From assembly GCF_900155525.1 (NCBI RefSeq), contig NZ_LT706951.1:472508-536507 (forward strand): 64,000 nt of DNA. The letters are read 5' to 3'. The stretch is from Mailhella massiliensis. GTDB lineage: Bacteria; Desulfobacterota; Desulfovibrionia; Desulfovibrionales; Desulfovibrionaceae. The notes under the pieces were generated by a model, which did not search any database, had not been told where the DNA came from, and saw only the letters and a list, made by a program, of their open reading frames with translations. This document shows positions 46,637 through 55,286 of the stretch, piece by piece. A program made the translations under genes and the position numbers. Numbering within the stretch: the first letter of the stretch is position 1; each line of letters opens with the position of its first letter.

Positions 46637-47227
46637 ATGATTCTTGAAACTTCGCGCGTCCGTCTGCGTCCGTGGGAGGAAAGCGACCTTGCGCCCTTCC
46701 GCACCCTGAATGCCGATCCTGCAATCATGCGTTTCTTTCCCGCTCCGCTGACGCATGAAGAAAGCGACGCTCTGGCCGCATCTCTGCAGGAACGCATGCA
46801 GCGGAACGGATTCGGCCTGTGGGCGCTGGAACTTCCGGGGATTGCGCCCTTTGCAGGCTTCATCGGGCTGAACGTGCCCGCCTTCAACCCCTCCCTTGTG
46901 GAAATAGGCTGGAGAATGCACAAAAACTTCTGGGGCAGAGGTTTTGCCACGGAAGGCGCAGCTCTGGCCATGGAAGCGGGCTTTTCCCTCTTTTCTCTTA
47001 AGGATATCTGCAGCTTTACGGCCACGCTCAACACGCCTTCCCGGCGCGTGATGCAAAGGCTCGGCATGGAACATCACCCGGAAGACGACTTCAACCACCC
47101 CGCCCTGCCTCTTGAACATCGCCTTTCGCGGCATGTGCTCTACCGCATGTCGAAAGAACGCTGGACCGTGCAGAAAGAACGCTTTCCCTTCCTTCGGCAT
47201 ATGCGCGTGACGGAAAAAACGCGTTAA
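46637..47227 (+). CDS. GNAT-family N-acetyltransferase (RimJ/RimL-like)
   Basis: The 196-aa protein begins MILETSRVRLRPWEESDLAP, typical of acetyltransferase_3 proteins. It carries VEIGWRMHKNFWGRGFATEG near residue 90 as the acetyl-CoA binding loop and TLNTPSRRVMQRLGM near residue 133. The substrate may be a ribosomal protein N-terminus or a small molecule. It is monocistronic, with AGAAGGAG about 8 nt before the ATG. Confidence 0.88.
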   Translation: MILETSRVRLRPWEESDLAPFRTLNADPAIMRFFPAPLTHEESDALAASLQERMQRNGFGLWALELPGIAPFAGFIGLNVPAFNPSLVEIGWRMHKNFWGRGFATEGAALAMEAGFSLFSLKDICSFTATLNTPSRRVMQRLGMEHHPEDDFNHPALPLEHRLSRHVLYRMSKERWTVQKERFPFLRHMRVTEKTR

Positions 47228-47914
47228 ACAAAGCCGGGGCAGGCACGGCAAACTCCCCTGCAGCAGGGTCAACTGTGTTCTCTCCCGGCGGATAGGCAGA
47301 GGCCCTTGCCGTCTTTGGGGCACTTTCTTCCCGCCTCCGCCGGAAAACCGGCGTTCTTTGCTGCCGGGCGGAAGCCGCAGTGAAAGCCCCGTGCCCCTCT
47401 GCCTGCAGAACATACGGCTTTTTCATGAACCATGCCGGGGGTTTCCCGGAGGAATTTCCGCCTGTTCCCACTTCAAGGAGCGTTTCCCCTTTCCGTCTGC
47501 CTGCTTTTTTCTGTCCTGCATGTGCGGAAACTTCCGGCATTCTTCTTTCCGTCCTCCGCCTGGCCATGTTGCAGGCACGCCTTTTTCCGGCAGATGACGC
47601 CCGGCACTACGGGCTGAACACCGGCCGCATCTTTCTCTCCGTGCAGGGCGGAATAAGAAAAGCAGCGCCCTCTCCCTCTCTTTTGCTCCTCTGGGCGCGG
47701 CGTGCTCTCAGCATTGCGCGTCCGTCGTACTTTACCCCTGCAATCCTGATCCGCATGGGCGATATCCCCGCTTCTTCATTCTTCAAGAAAAGGTTTAAAG
47801 TATGACCAGGTTTTTGGGGATGAATGTTCTGCAACTGCCCGGAATCCCCTCTTTACCTTTTTTCCGCTTTGATTTCGGGCCTCGGGCTGGGGCTTTTCCC
47901 CCCCCAAAAAAAAA
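47228..47914. other. Convergent intergenic region without recognised gene
   Basis: About 690 bases between the acetyltransferase gene and the molybdoenzyme operon, which face each other. A 141-aa plus-strand frame (47380-47805) lacks a ribosome binding site and family features; I do not call it. The right end holds the operon terminator. Confidence 0.5.
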
Positions 47915-47937
47915 CGGAGTCTCGCCCGGAGACTCCG
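47906..47937 (-). terminator. Terminator of the molybdoenzyme operon
   Basis: CGGAGTCTC (47915-47923) and GAGACTCCG (47929-47937) form a perfect 9-bp stem with a 5-nt loop. On the minus strand it is followed by a run of nine T. Confidence 0.9.
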
Positions 47938-47962
47938 CTTTTTTGAACTGTTTCGTTCCGGC

Positions 47963-48673
47963 CTAGAGGCGGCCTTCCTTCTTCAGTGCCTCATACCAGA
48001 GCGGGTTGTGATGCTCGATGTGGCGTTCAGGCACAAACCCCGTGAACATGGAACGCAGCGCGGGGCCTTCGCCCGGAGCCAGCGCCGCCATGTAGATATG
48101 GACGGGCAGGAGTATGGCCATGATGCCCGCGCAGCAGAAATGAAGGAAGATGCACCACTGCAGCACGGTTTCCGAAAGGGCATATTCCACATTGCCGGAG
48201 AAGAACCCCATGATGATGCCCGTCACGGCAAGCCCGATGCTCGCCATCACGGCCATCACGGCCACCATGCGCTGACCGGCGTTGTAGAAGCCCTGCGGGG
48301 GAAGTGCCGGATCTATGCCGAGCTTCATGGTCTTCTTCGGGCCGAGCACCAGCCACAGCCCCTTCTTCATGCACCATTCCACATCGCTCTTGATATGGAA
48401 GGTGGTGACTTCACGCAGGAAGGGCAACACCTCTTTGCGGCAGAAGACCACGATATACAGCGCGTAGACGACGACCCACAGGGTACCGACGGCAAGATGC
48501 GCCACAAGAAGGCCTCTGTCGCCGAACATGCCCTGCCAGAGATTGATCCACCATTCGCCTACGGGCTGCATTTCCCCGGCAAGCAGAGCAAAACCGGAAA
48601 ACAGCAGAAACAGCCAGCACAGCGCATTGAACCAGTGCATGAATATCGCGGAACGGGAATGTCGACGGATCAT
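47963..48673 (-). CDS. Cytochrome b subunit of membrane-bound molybdoenzyme
   Basis: The 236-aa membrane protein has four main hydrophobic helices and histidines suited to bind two b hemes: AIFMHWFNALCW near residue 10, VAHLAVGTLWVV near 58, IFLHFCCAGIM near 178 and LLPVHIYMAAL near 190. It resembles the FdnI/FDH-gamma type subunit that connects a periplasmic enzyme to the quinone pool. Its start overlaps the FeS subunit by 4 bases (ATGA). Without a substrate-specific catalytic subunit the direction of electron flow cannot be decided. Confidence 0.85.
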   Translation of the reverse strand: MIRRHSRSAIFMHWFNALCWLFLLFSGFALLAGEMQPVGEWWINLWQGMFGDRGLLVAHLAVGTLWVVVYALYIVVFCRKEVLPFLREVTTFHIKSDVEWCMKKGLWLVLGPKKTMKLGIDPALPPQGFYNAGQRMVAVMAVMASIGLAVTGIIMGFFSGNVEYALSETVLQWCIFLHFCCAGIMAILLPVHIYMAALAPGEGPALRSMFTGFVPERHIEHHNPLWYEALKKEGRL

Positions 48674-49431
48674 GCGTTATCCTCCTTTTCGCGCTTCTCT
48701 TGAGCAGCGCCCTTCTTTTCCGCCGCGATTTCCTCGTCTTCCTTTTCGGAAGACTTGATGAGCTGACGGACGAAGGTGCCGGTGAGCGCGGCCAGCACAA
48801 GGCCGCCCACCCAGGTGACGCCCTTGGCCAGGGGCCGCATGGTATCGACGGGGTAGCTGACGGTGCTGCCTTCGGGCAGCGCGTCGGGCGTGGTGGTATC
48901 AAGATAGGTGAGCGTGGGCTTCGCTCCGCTGTTTAAAGGAACGACGTGCACGGCCTTGCGCGAGGCGAGAACCTTCGCCACTTCGGAGGAAGGATCGTCC
49001 GCATCGCCGAAAATACGGCAATGCACGGGGCATACGGCCACACATGCAGGCTCCTGCCCGGGCGTGCTCGCACGGCAGTAATCGCACTTGTCGGCGGTTC
49101 CGGTTTCGGGGTGACGGAACCGGGCATGATAGGGGCAGGCGGAAATGCAGCTTCCGCAGCCGATGCAGCGGGAACGGTCTATTTCCACGGCGCCGTCACT
49201 GCCCTTCCATGTAGCGCCCGTGGGGCAGGCCCGCACACAGGAAGGATCGTCGCAATGCATGCATGCGCCGGGCTGGAACTTGAAGCCGCAGGGAGAGCTT
49301 GTGCTGTCCGTTTCATGCACCCAGTTGCGGGAAAGGCCGTAGGGAACATGATTGCGCTGCTGGCATGCAATGATGCACGCCTTGCAGTTCATGCACTTTT
49401 CAGAATCAATGACCATGACATATCGAGCCAT
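48670..49431 (-). CDS. Four-cluster ferredoxin subunit of molybdoenzyme (NrfC/PhsB-like)
   Basis: The 253-aa protein has four Cys groups for [4Fe-4S] clusters: CMNCKACIIACQQRN near residue 14, CMHCDDPSCVRACPTGA near 57, CIGCGSCISACPYHAR near 88, and CDYCRAS with CVAVCPVHC near 115. A C-terminal membrane segment (VTWVGGLVLAALTGTFV near 210) anchors it, followed by a charged tail rich in Lys and Glu. It passes electrons between the catalytic and cytochrome b subunits. It starts 12 nt after the catalytic gene and overlaps the cytochrome b gene. Confidence 0.9.
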   Translation of the reverse strand: MARYVMVIDSEKCMNCKACIIACQQRNHVPYGLSRNWVHETDSTSSPCGFKFQPGACMHCDDPSCVRACPTGATWKGSDGAVEIDRSRCIGCGSCISACPYHARFRHPETGTADKCDYCRASTPGQEPACVAVCPVHCRIFGDADDPSSEVAKVLASRKAVHVVPLNSGAKPTLTYLDTTTPDALPEGSTVSYPVDTMRPLAKGVTWVGGLVLAALTGTFVRQLIKSSEKEDEEIAAEKKGAAQEKREKEDNA

Positions 49432-49443
49432 GACGACCTCTCA

Positions 49444-51600
49444 TCATATTTTTCTCAGGCGGCACCCTGTGCAGTTGTGCTGCGCAGAAATGCGGTCCCA
49501 GTAATTCGGCAGGATATCGCAGATGGATTCGCTCTGGTTTTCCTTGAGCGGCGTGGTCCGGCAGCAGTTGGCTGGGGTGAACACCGCGCCGGGGAGCACG
49601 TTCTCCGTAATATCCACCCAGGCTTCGATGCCGCCCATGGTGGTTTCCAGCATCACGCGGTCGCGCTGCCTGAGGCCGAGTTCCTGTGCGGTCTTCGGGT
49701 TGACCTGCACGAAACGGCCGTTCGAGAACTGTGCCATGGAACGGGCAAAGTTGGTCAGCGTCTGCTGCCAGTGCCAGAGCTGCTTGCCCTGAGTAAGAAC
49801 AAGCGGAAAATCCTTCTTGCCGTCCTTGCTCTTCGGGTGACCCTTGGGATAATCCCAGCGATCGATGCCGCCGAACACCCTGTCCATCACCGTCATCTTG
49901 CCCGTGGGGGTGAGGAGCCTGCCTTCCGTGAACACGGTCCCCCTGCGCTCCTCATCGCCTTCTTCAAACAGCGGCCAGGTCACGGTGGGGGAAGTACGCA
50001 TACGCTCCATGGTAATGCCCTTCCAGGAGGGAACCTCCTTCTGCATCATGCGGCAGATTTCTTCCGGGTCCTTGAAGTCGGGATAATGTTCGGGGTCCAT
50101 CTTGCGGCCGATATCGCGGTAGAACTGCCACGCAGGCACGCATGAACCGGGAGCTTCCACAATTTTTTCTCTCCAGGCTACCTGATTTTCATTGCCGTAA
50201 CCGCAGCCCTGACTTTCCGGGCCGAAGGTGGCGGGAATGAACAGCGTGGAAACTTCGGACTCCTCGTCAAGGAAGAAGCCCATGTGTACCACGAAGGGCA
50301 CTTTCTGGATGGCCTTGCGCACGCCCAGCGCGTCGGGATTGCGGCGATAGCTGGAATTCAGGAAAAGAATGTCGAGTCTCTTCTTTTCCATGGCCATGCG
50401 CAGACGGCGGAAGTTCATTTTCGGAGTCTTGTTCTCGCCGAAGTAATGGTCCACCAGTTCCTCACCGCCGCCGGGCTTGCCGCTCTGGAAGGTGAGCATG
50501 CCCCTGCCCTCGCCGATGAGGTTGTCGCGCAGGGCCTGCATGAGAATGATGGCACGGTCGGTGGTGATGCCGTTGGTCTGACGGGAAAGGGAACCGCCGA
50601 TCCAGACTATGGTCTTTCTGCTCGCGGCCACGGTATCGTAGAAGGCGACGATTTCCTCGCGGGAAAGGCCGGTGACGGACTGCACGTATTCCAGCGTGAA
50701 CTTTTCCGTCTGCGGAGCGAGATTTTCGAAGTCCTCAATCTGGAAGCGGGCCCGCTCCTCGTCGTAGGAGCCCTGCTCCAGAATATAGCGGATGGCGCCG
50801 AGAGCCAGCACGCCGTCGGTACCGGGCTGCGGACGCAGCTGGCTGTCGCACCAGATGCTGGTACGCGTTCTGCGCGGATCGATATAGATGATTTTCGTGC
50901 CCGCCTCACGCGCGGCCTTGAGCCAGCGGGTATAGGGCGGATACAGGTCGTTGACGTTGGCGCCCCAGAGAATGACGGTCTCTGCCCTGGGCAGCTCGTC
51001 CACCTGGGTGGAACCGCTGTTCACGCCGAGCATGAGGCCCAGCATGTTGGAAGCCGTGGATACGCAGGTTTCCCCCGGGGGCATGGCCTGCACGCAGCCC
51101 ACGGTACGCAGCGCCATGAGCGCGGCCACTTCGGATTCGAAGCAGTCCCACAAGGGCATGGTCAGCGCAACGCGGTTGCCTCCCTTGTCGCCGTACTTGT
51201 CGCGCACGGCCTTCATGCGCTCGACAACCATGTCCACCGCTTCCTGGTAGCTTATCCTGCGCCAGCTTCCGTCCGGTTCATGGTACATGGGTTCGGTAAT
51301 GCGGAAGGGGCTGTCCATGAGTTCAAGAATGGACATGCCCTTGGGGCACATGGCGCCGCCGGTCCAGTAGTTGTTCCTGTCCCCGGTAATGCTGAGTATC
51401 TTGCCGTCCTGCACACGGGCGATATAGGTGCAGCGCACCTGACAGAAGGGGCAGTACCCCTTGACTTCCGTCACGGGGCCGCCTTTGGGAGGAACGTAGC
51501 CGATGGCGCGTGCTCTGGACGGATTGGCGATGGCCGCTCCGCCCGCGACCAGGGCTGCGCTCAACTTAAGAAAATTTCTTCGTGAGTAAGCGTCGGGCAT
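49444..51600 (-). CDS. Tat-exported molybdopterin oxidoreductase, catalytic subunit
   Basis: The 718-aa protein begins MPDAYSRRNFLKLSAALVAG, a twin-arginine signal. A [4Fe-4S] motif YCPFCQVRCTY with MCPKG follows (residues 48-88), then the molybdopterin bis-MGD body. The residue likely to bind Mo or W is the Cys in GETCVSTASN near 177. It belongs to the DMSO reductase superfamily (PhsA/PsrA/TtrA/FdhA range). Thiosulfate, polysulfide, tetrathionate or formate are all possible substrates; motifs visible here do not decide. With the FeS and cytochrome b genes it forms a three-subunit respiratory enzyme facing the periplasm. The tail CTGCRLRKI is Cys-rich. Confidence 0.88.
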   Translation of the reverse strand: MPDAYSRRNFLKLSAALVAGGAAIANPSRARAIGYVPPKGGPVTEVKGYCPFCQVRCTYIARVQDGKILSITGDRNNYWTGGAMCPKGMSILELMDSPFRITEPMYHEPDGSWRRISYQEAVDMVVERMKAVRDKYGDKGGNRVALTMPLWDCFESEVAALMALRTVGCVQAMPPGETCVSTASNMLGLMLGVNSGSTQVDELPRAETVILWGANVNDLYPPYTRWLKAAREAGTKIIYIDPRRTRTSIWCDSQLRPQPGTDGVLALGAIRYILEQGSYDEERARFQIEDFENLAPQTEKFTLEYVQSVTGLSREEIVAFYDTVAASRKTIVWIGGSLSRQTNGITTDRAIILMQALRDNLIGEGRGMLTFQSGKPGGGEELVDHYFGENKTPKMNFRRLRMAMEKKRLDILFLNSSYRRNPDALGVRKAIQKVPFVVHMGFFLDEESEVSTLFIPATFGPESQGCGYGNENQVAWREKIVEAPGSCVPAWQFYRDIGRKMDPEHYPDFKDPEEICRMMQKEVPSWKGITMERMRTSPTVTWPLFEEGDEERRGTVFTEGRLLTPTGKMTVMDRVFGGIDRWDYPKGHPKSKDGKKDFPLVLTQGKQLWHWQQTLTNFARSMAQFSNGRFVQVNPKTAQELGLRQRDRVMLETTMGGIEAWVDITENVLPGAVFTPANCCRTTPLKENQSESICDILPNYWDRISAQHNCTGCRLRKI

Positions 51601-51823
51601 GATGAACCTGCCTGTTGAAACTTGTTGCGCAGAAGATGCTGCCTGTATGCCGCGCAGAGCCGCAACGCCGCACGGGACCGGCCCTTCAAAAGACCATATG
51701 CGGCGACGGGAACCTCAAAGTCCGGGAAGGCTCCGTCAAGCCGGCTGCGCGAGGGAAAGAAAAGCCAGACAAAGCGCCTGGCCCTTCTGTTGAAGCAGGC
51801 ATCGAGCTGCCTGCCTCAACCGA

Positions 51824-51859
51824 TGAAAAGGGCACGGGAACCGCAGAATCCCCGTGCCC
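51824..51859 (-). terminator. Terminator just past the secreted selenoprotein candidate
   Basis: GGGCACGGG (51830-51838) and CCCGTGCCC (51851-51859) pair perfectly around a 12-nt loop. On the minus strand the stem is followed by CTTTTC. It begins 8 nt after the stop at 51868, so the terminator fits a message that includes the C-terminal frame. Confidence 0.75.
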
Positions 51860-51867
51860 GACCGATG

Positions 51868-53352
51868 CTATTTGAACACGTCCATGCCCTTCAGATGTTC
51901 ATCATACATCTTGCCGTACCAGCGGCTGATGAAGTGAACGGTGGAACGGCACGCCTTGCCGACGACAAGGTCAATGTTCTTGCCCTGGGCGCGAGTCGCG
52001 AGGTTGTCAGTCTTGGCCTTAGCGGTTTCGACATGCCAAGCCTTCACGGTCTTGCCGTCAAATTCATCGATAACGATCTTGAACTGATTGTTGGGACCAA
52101 CAAACACGTTGTTGGCTCCGCCGTCGAGTATGATCGGTTCCTTGTTGGCGATCATGACTTCGTGCGGATAGGTGCAGGTCGCTCAGGTCTCGGGACGTGT
52201 CAGGAACCGCGGGTCAGCAGGCCAGTCGGAACCATTCTGCACGTCGATGACATCAGAGTACGCAACCAGTTCAACCTTACCGTCCTTGAACGGATTGCCG
52301 GGGCGGATGTTCAGATGGACAAGAGTCTTGCCATCCTTGGAAACCACGTAGCACTTGTCGCGCTCAACCATGGACTGCATGAGCCACTTGGCGTTCTTGG
52401 AGTCGATGTAGAGCTTCTTGGTGGTGACGGTACCGGCCTTGTCGGTGATGGAAACTTCCACACTGTCCTTGCCGATGTTCTTCACCGCCACGCTGGCGTC
52501 GCCGACCTTGAAGGTGGCGTTGTTGCCGTAGGTTCCCACCACGGGCTTGGCAGGCGACATATAAATGTCGGTGCAGCTGTCGGTGGCAAGTTCGCGGACG
52601 TGAACATTGTTGTTCTCGTCGATCTTGTCCACGACGACCCAGGTGCGGCCCACGCTGGACACGTTGTGTCCGTAGTCGAAGCGGGAAAGGTTGTTCGTTT
52701 CGTCAGGCACGGTATGGCCCACGGGCTGATTGGAGCCCTTCACCAGGCCGCCGTCGGCGGCGTCATTGGTGATGCTGGTGCCTACCTTCACAGGGAAAGA
52801 GGAACCATAATAGTTGCCGGTGGTCTTCACGACCTTGAACACGGCTTCCTTGCCGTCGGCCAGGCCGTAGGTCGTCCAGCCTTCCACGGAAGACAGTTCC
52901 CATCCGCGGGACTTGTCTGCATTGCTGGTAATGACATCGCCCTTCTTCATGACGACGTCGCGCACCACGTCGCGGACATAACGGTCCACGATGACGCGGT
53001 AGGTGTCACCGGCCATGGTGATGGGTTCGTTGTCGAAGGGATACCAGTTGCTGGAACGGGCGGTGGTGTACAGGCCTTCGGAAGGAATGATGATCTTTCC
53101 GTCTTTGATGTAGCTCTGACGAATGACAATACCGTCGTTGATGGTGCGTTCGAGGCCGAGCATGGTCTTTTCGTGACGGTTGTTCACGAGACCGATCAGC
53201 TTGGCCACCACGGCGGCATTGCTCGCAGGAGACTTCATGGCAGCGCTGCCGTCGGCAGGCGCCACTCCAGCCAGAGCTACTCCGTTCAGGCTTGCGGCAA
53301 GCAGCAGAGCAAGAGACAGCTTGCCGAGGCCCTTGAGAGCACTCATGTTCAT
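51868..53352 (-). CDS. Secreted protein with in-frame TGA, candidate selenoprotein (U-x-x-C), family unknown
   Basis: I read one gene of 494 residues across a TGA at 52185-52183 (residue 390). It starts at 53352 with AAGGAG 6 nt upstream. An N-terminal signal peptide (residues 3-30, ending GVALA) is followed by a mature domain rich in Lys, Val and Asp with a beta-rich look. After the TGA the same frame stays open for 104 residues, reading A-T-C, so the TGA opens a U-x-x-C motif like a redox CxxC. The C-terminal part has no own ribosome binding site. selD in this window also has a TGA codon and the strain has yedE/yedF. A 6-bp hairpin lies 28 nt after the TGA. Codon bias suggests strong expression. 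Function unknown; a nonsense mutation is the main alternative. Confidence 0.7.
52131..52154 (-). promoter_or_regulatory. Possible SECIS hairpin after the TGA of the secreted protein
   Basis: On the minus strand TGATCG and CGATCA pair perfectly, with an inner CC/GG extension, 28 nt downstream of the TGA. The apical loop (AACAA) lacks the G or U usual for bacterial SECIS elements, so this is only a candidate. A weaker 3+3-bp structure nearer the TGA is an alternative. Confidence 0.3.
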
Positions 53353-53485
53353 ATAGAACTCCTTGGGATGATACATTCCGGCCCGCGGGCGTCACACGAA
53401 GGGGCGTTCTGCGCCACCCCGTCGGCACGCCGGACGGGAACCAACGATTTCCCATGAAATCCCGGAATGTTGAAAACAAATCAGA

Positions 53486-53504
53486 CCCTCCGCACAGCGG
53501 AGGG
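53486..53504 (-). terminator. Terminator of the ComEA-like gene
   Basis: CCCTCCGC and GCGGAGGG form a perfect 8-bp stem with an ACA loop, 7 nt past the stop at 53512. On the minus strand it is followed by TCTGATTTGTTTTC, an imperfect U-tract. It separates this gene from the secreted protein gene. Confidence 0.65.
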
Positions 53505-53511
53505 GAAAGCG

Positions 53512-53805
53512 TCAGCAGTTGCAGTCGAAGCTGGCCACGCCTTCGATTTCGAAGTGTTCGTTGATCTGCTTGATCTTGGTGTCGGTGATGCCTTCCACTT
53601 CCTTCAGTTCTTCATAGCTCGCAAAGTCACCGACGTTTTCGCGGTACTCCACGATCTTTCTGGCGAGATCGGCGCCGATGTTGGGATCAGCGGCGAGCTC
53701 TTCTTCGGTGGCGCTGTTCAGATTGGCTTTTTCAGCGGCGAAGGCGGTGCCGGTAAGGCAAAGGGCGGCAACGGCGAAGCAGGCAAGAATGCGCTTGATA
53801 TCCAT
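53512..53805 (-). CDS. Secreted helix-hairpin-helix (ComEA-like) protein
   Basis: The 97-aa protein has a signal peptide (MDIKRILACFAVAALCLTG, cleavage near AFA-AEK) and a ComEA-type HhH domain, KANLNSATEEELAADPNIG near residue 26 and VEGITDTKIKQINEHF near 70. The domain binds DNA in competence proteins. The protein is short and lacks a membrane anchor, so a periplasmic DNA-binding role is possible. It ends with a Cys-x-Cys (FDCNC). AGGAG lies before the ATG. It is flanked by terminators. Confidence 0.85.
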   Translation of the reverse strand: MDIKRILACFAVAALCLTGTAFAAEKANLNSATEEELAADPNIGADLARKIVEYRENVGDFASYEELKEVEGITDTKIKQINEHFEIEGVASFDCNC

Positions 53806-53998
53806 GACACGTTCTCCTGAAAATAAAGGTGGAATTTTTGCTCGACTCTCATAGCTCGCTTGTTACTGTTCTGTCAAGCTCGCACCGACCATTCTTTTTT
53901 CCGAACGAGGGAACCCATCAGGCGCCTGTCTCTCCCTGCAGATGCAGGGACCGGGATAAGACTACGTTATCATTTTTCTTCGCTGTTGTGAAGCATTT

Positions 53999-55000
53999 TC
54001 AGGACGGAAGCGACGAGGCATTGCCGAAGGTGAAATCTTCCGGGCGTATCAATACCCAGACGCTTTTCCCCCGCTCCGCCCGGAGCTCCTCAAGGTTCAT
54101 GCGGGAGAGCACGGCGCAGAACTCCTGCCCTCCCTGATCGAGCCGTACCATGACGCGGGCTTCCTCCCCGCATTCCAGAATATCGACGATGCGCCCGCTG
54201 AAGCAGTTCTGTTCCCGGACTCTGCGCAGCGGAAGACGCACCTGAAGGGAGCGCACGAAGACGCTGACTTCCTTCTGCTCCAGAATATCCAGCCGGGAAA
54301 GCGCGCGCGTGGAGCAGCGCACCGCGAAAGCAGGACCCGACGGAGGGGTGATGTGAATGAGGCAGGAAAGTTCTCCTTTCCAGACAAGTTCGGGCTTTCC
54401 GCTGACGATATTGTGCCTGCCCGCCTGGCGCGAGCCTTCCCAGAGCCGGAAGGCCTCCCTTATCCGGGCCGTTTCCCGCTCTCCGGCCTTTCTGCCGTTT
54501 CCTCTGCCGAGAAAAAGCTCCACCGCAGGCAGTGATACCCCCTGCCGCAAAAGTTCCTGTTCCCGGAAGTCGCGTATGTCCGTGGGATTCACGCCGTCGA
54601 GCCCGGCCTCCTTCGCCCGCTGGGAGAAGATACGCCGCACATAGCCCTGATCGAGGCGGCACAGCCTTCCCTTCTCCCGTACGTTGCAGGGGGCGTCGCG
54701 AAGTTCCAGAATCTTCTTCAGCGCGGTGCGCGGCAGGGGCACGTCTCTTTCCCATTTGCCCCGCACATGAAGCAGCTCCTGCGCCTCGTCGATATCGTCC
54801 GTATCGTTCACGGCCAGCGCCTCGCCGAGGCGCAGCCCCGCAAAGCGGACAAGCAGACAGATCAGCAGCACCCTTGCGCGCGAGCACTGCTGCATGGGGC
54901 CCCGTGCCTCCTCGTACCAGCGGTAAAAAGCCTGAAGGAAGGCCCTGAGCTCCTTCTCCTCCAGCACTCCCCCGAAAAACGATTCTTTTCTGTCCTGCAT
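53999..55000 (-). CDS. tunR: TunR-type tungstate/molybdate-responsive regulator (XerC/D-like domain + TOBE domains)
   Basis: Residues 1-185 look like a tyrosine-recombinase catalytic fold: FAGLRLGEALAVND near 53 and TDIRDFREQELLRQGVSLP near 138, but the active-site residues (R-H-x-x-R-H-Y) are not preserved. Residues 205-333 form two TOBE-like molybdate-binding domains, the last ending RGKSVWVLIRPEDFTF. This two-part layout is the TunR family described from sulfate-reducing bacteria, which controls mod/tup transporters or TSUP genes by tungstate and molybdate. It lies divergent from the FmdE-MoeA gene. GGGAGA precedes the ATG. Confidence 0.85.
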   Translation of the reverse strand: MQDRKESFFGGVLEEKELRAFLQAFYRWYEEARGPMQQCSRARVLLICLLVRFAGLRLGEALAVNDTDDIDEAQELLHVRGKWERDVPLPRTALKKILELRDAPCNVREKGRLCRLDQGYVRRIFSQRAKEAGLDGVNPTDIRDFREQELLRQGVSLPAVELFLGRGNGRKAGERETARIREAFRLWEGSRQAGRHNIVSGKPELVWKGELSCLIHITPPSGPAFAVRCSTRALSRLDILEQKEVSVFVRSLQVRLPLRRVREQNCFSGRIVDILECGEEARVMVRLDQGGQEFCAVLSRMNLEELRAERGKSVWVLIRPEDFTFGNASSLPS

Positions 55001-55286
55001 GGCATTCTCCCGGCCGCGAGGCTATCAGAAGCAATCACGATTTTCCAGAAAAAAGGACTCTGTTGGGAGCGCGGCCGCAACATGGTAATCTTTTTCGTCC
55101 TTCGTTATTCCTGCAGGGAAGAAGGCCTGCTCCCTTCTTCCCGCCATGATAATGATGCCGACTCTCAAAAGGGCCGCCGGAACCGCTGCTTTGTTTTCCC
55201 AAGGCCCGCTTTTCCGGCCCGCGCCCTTCCGGCGCCCCATCAACCCGCCGCGCCGAAGCGGAGCGGCAATGCGAAACGGATGCATC

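Noticed and set aside
51868-52155. Separate 95-aa gene starting at 52155
   Set aside because: It has no ribosome binding site or signal peptide and is exactly in frame with the upstream secreted protein across one TGA, so I treat it as the C-terminus of that protein.
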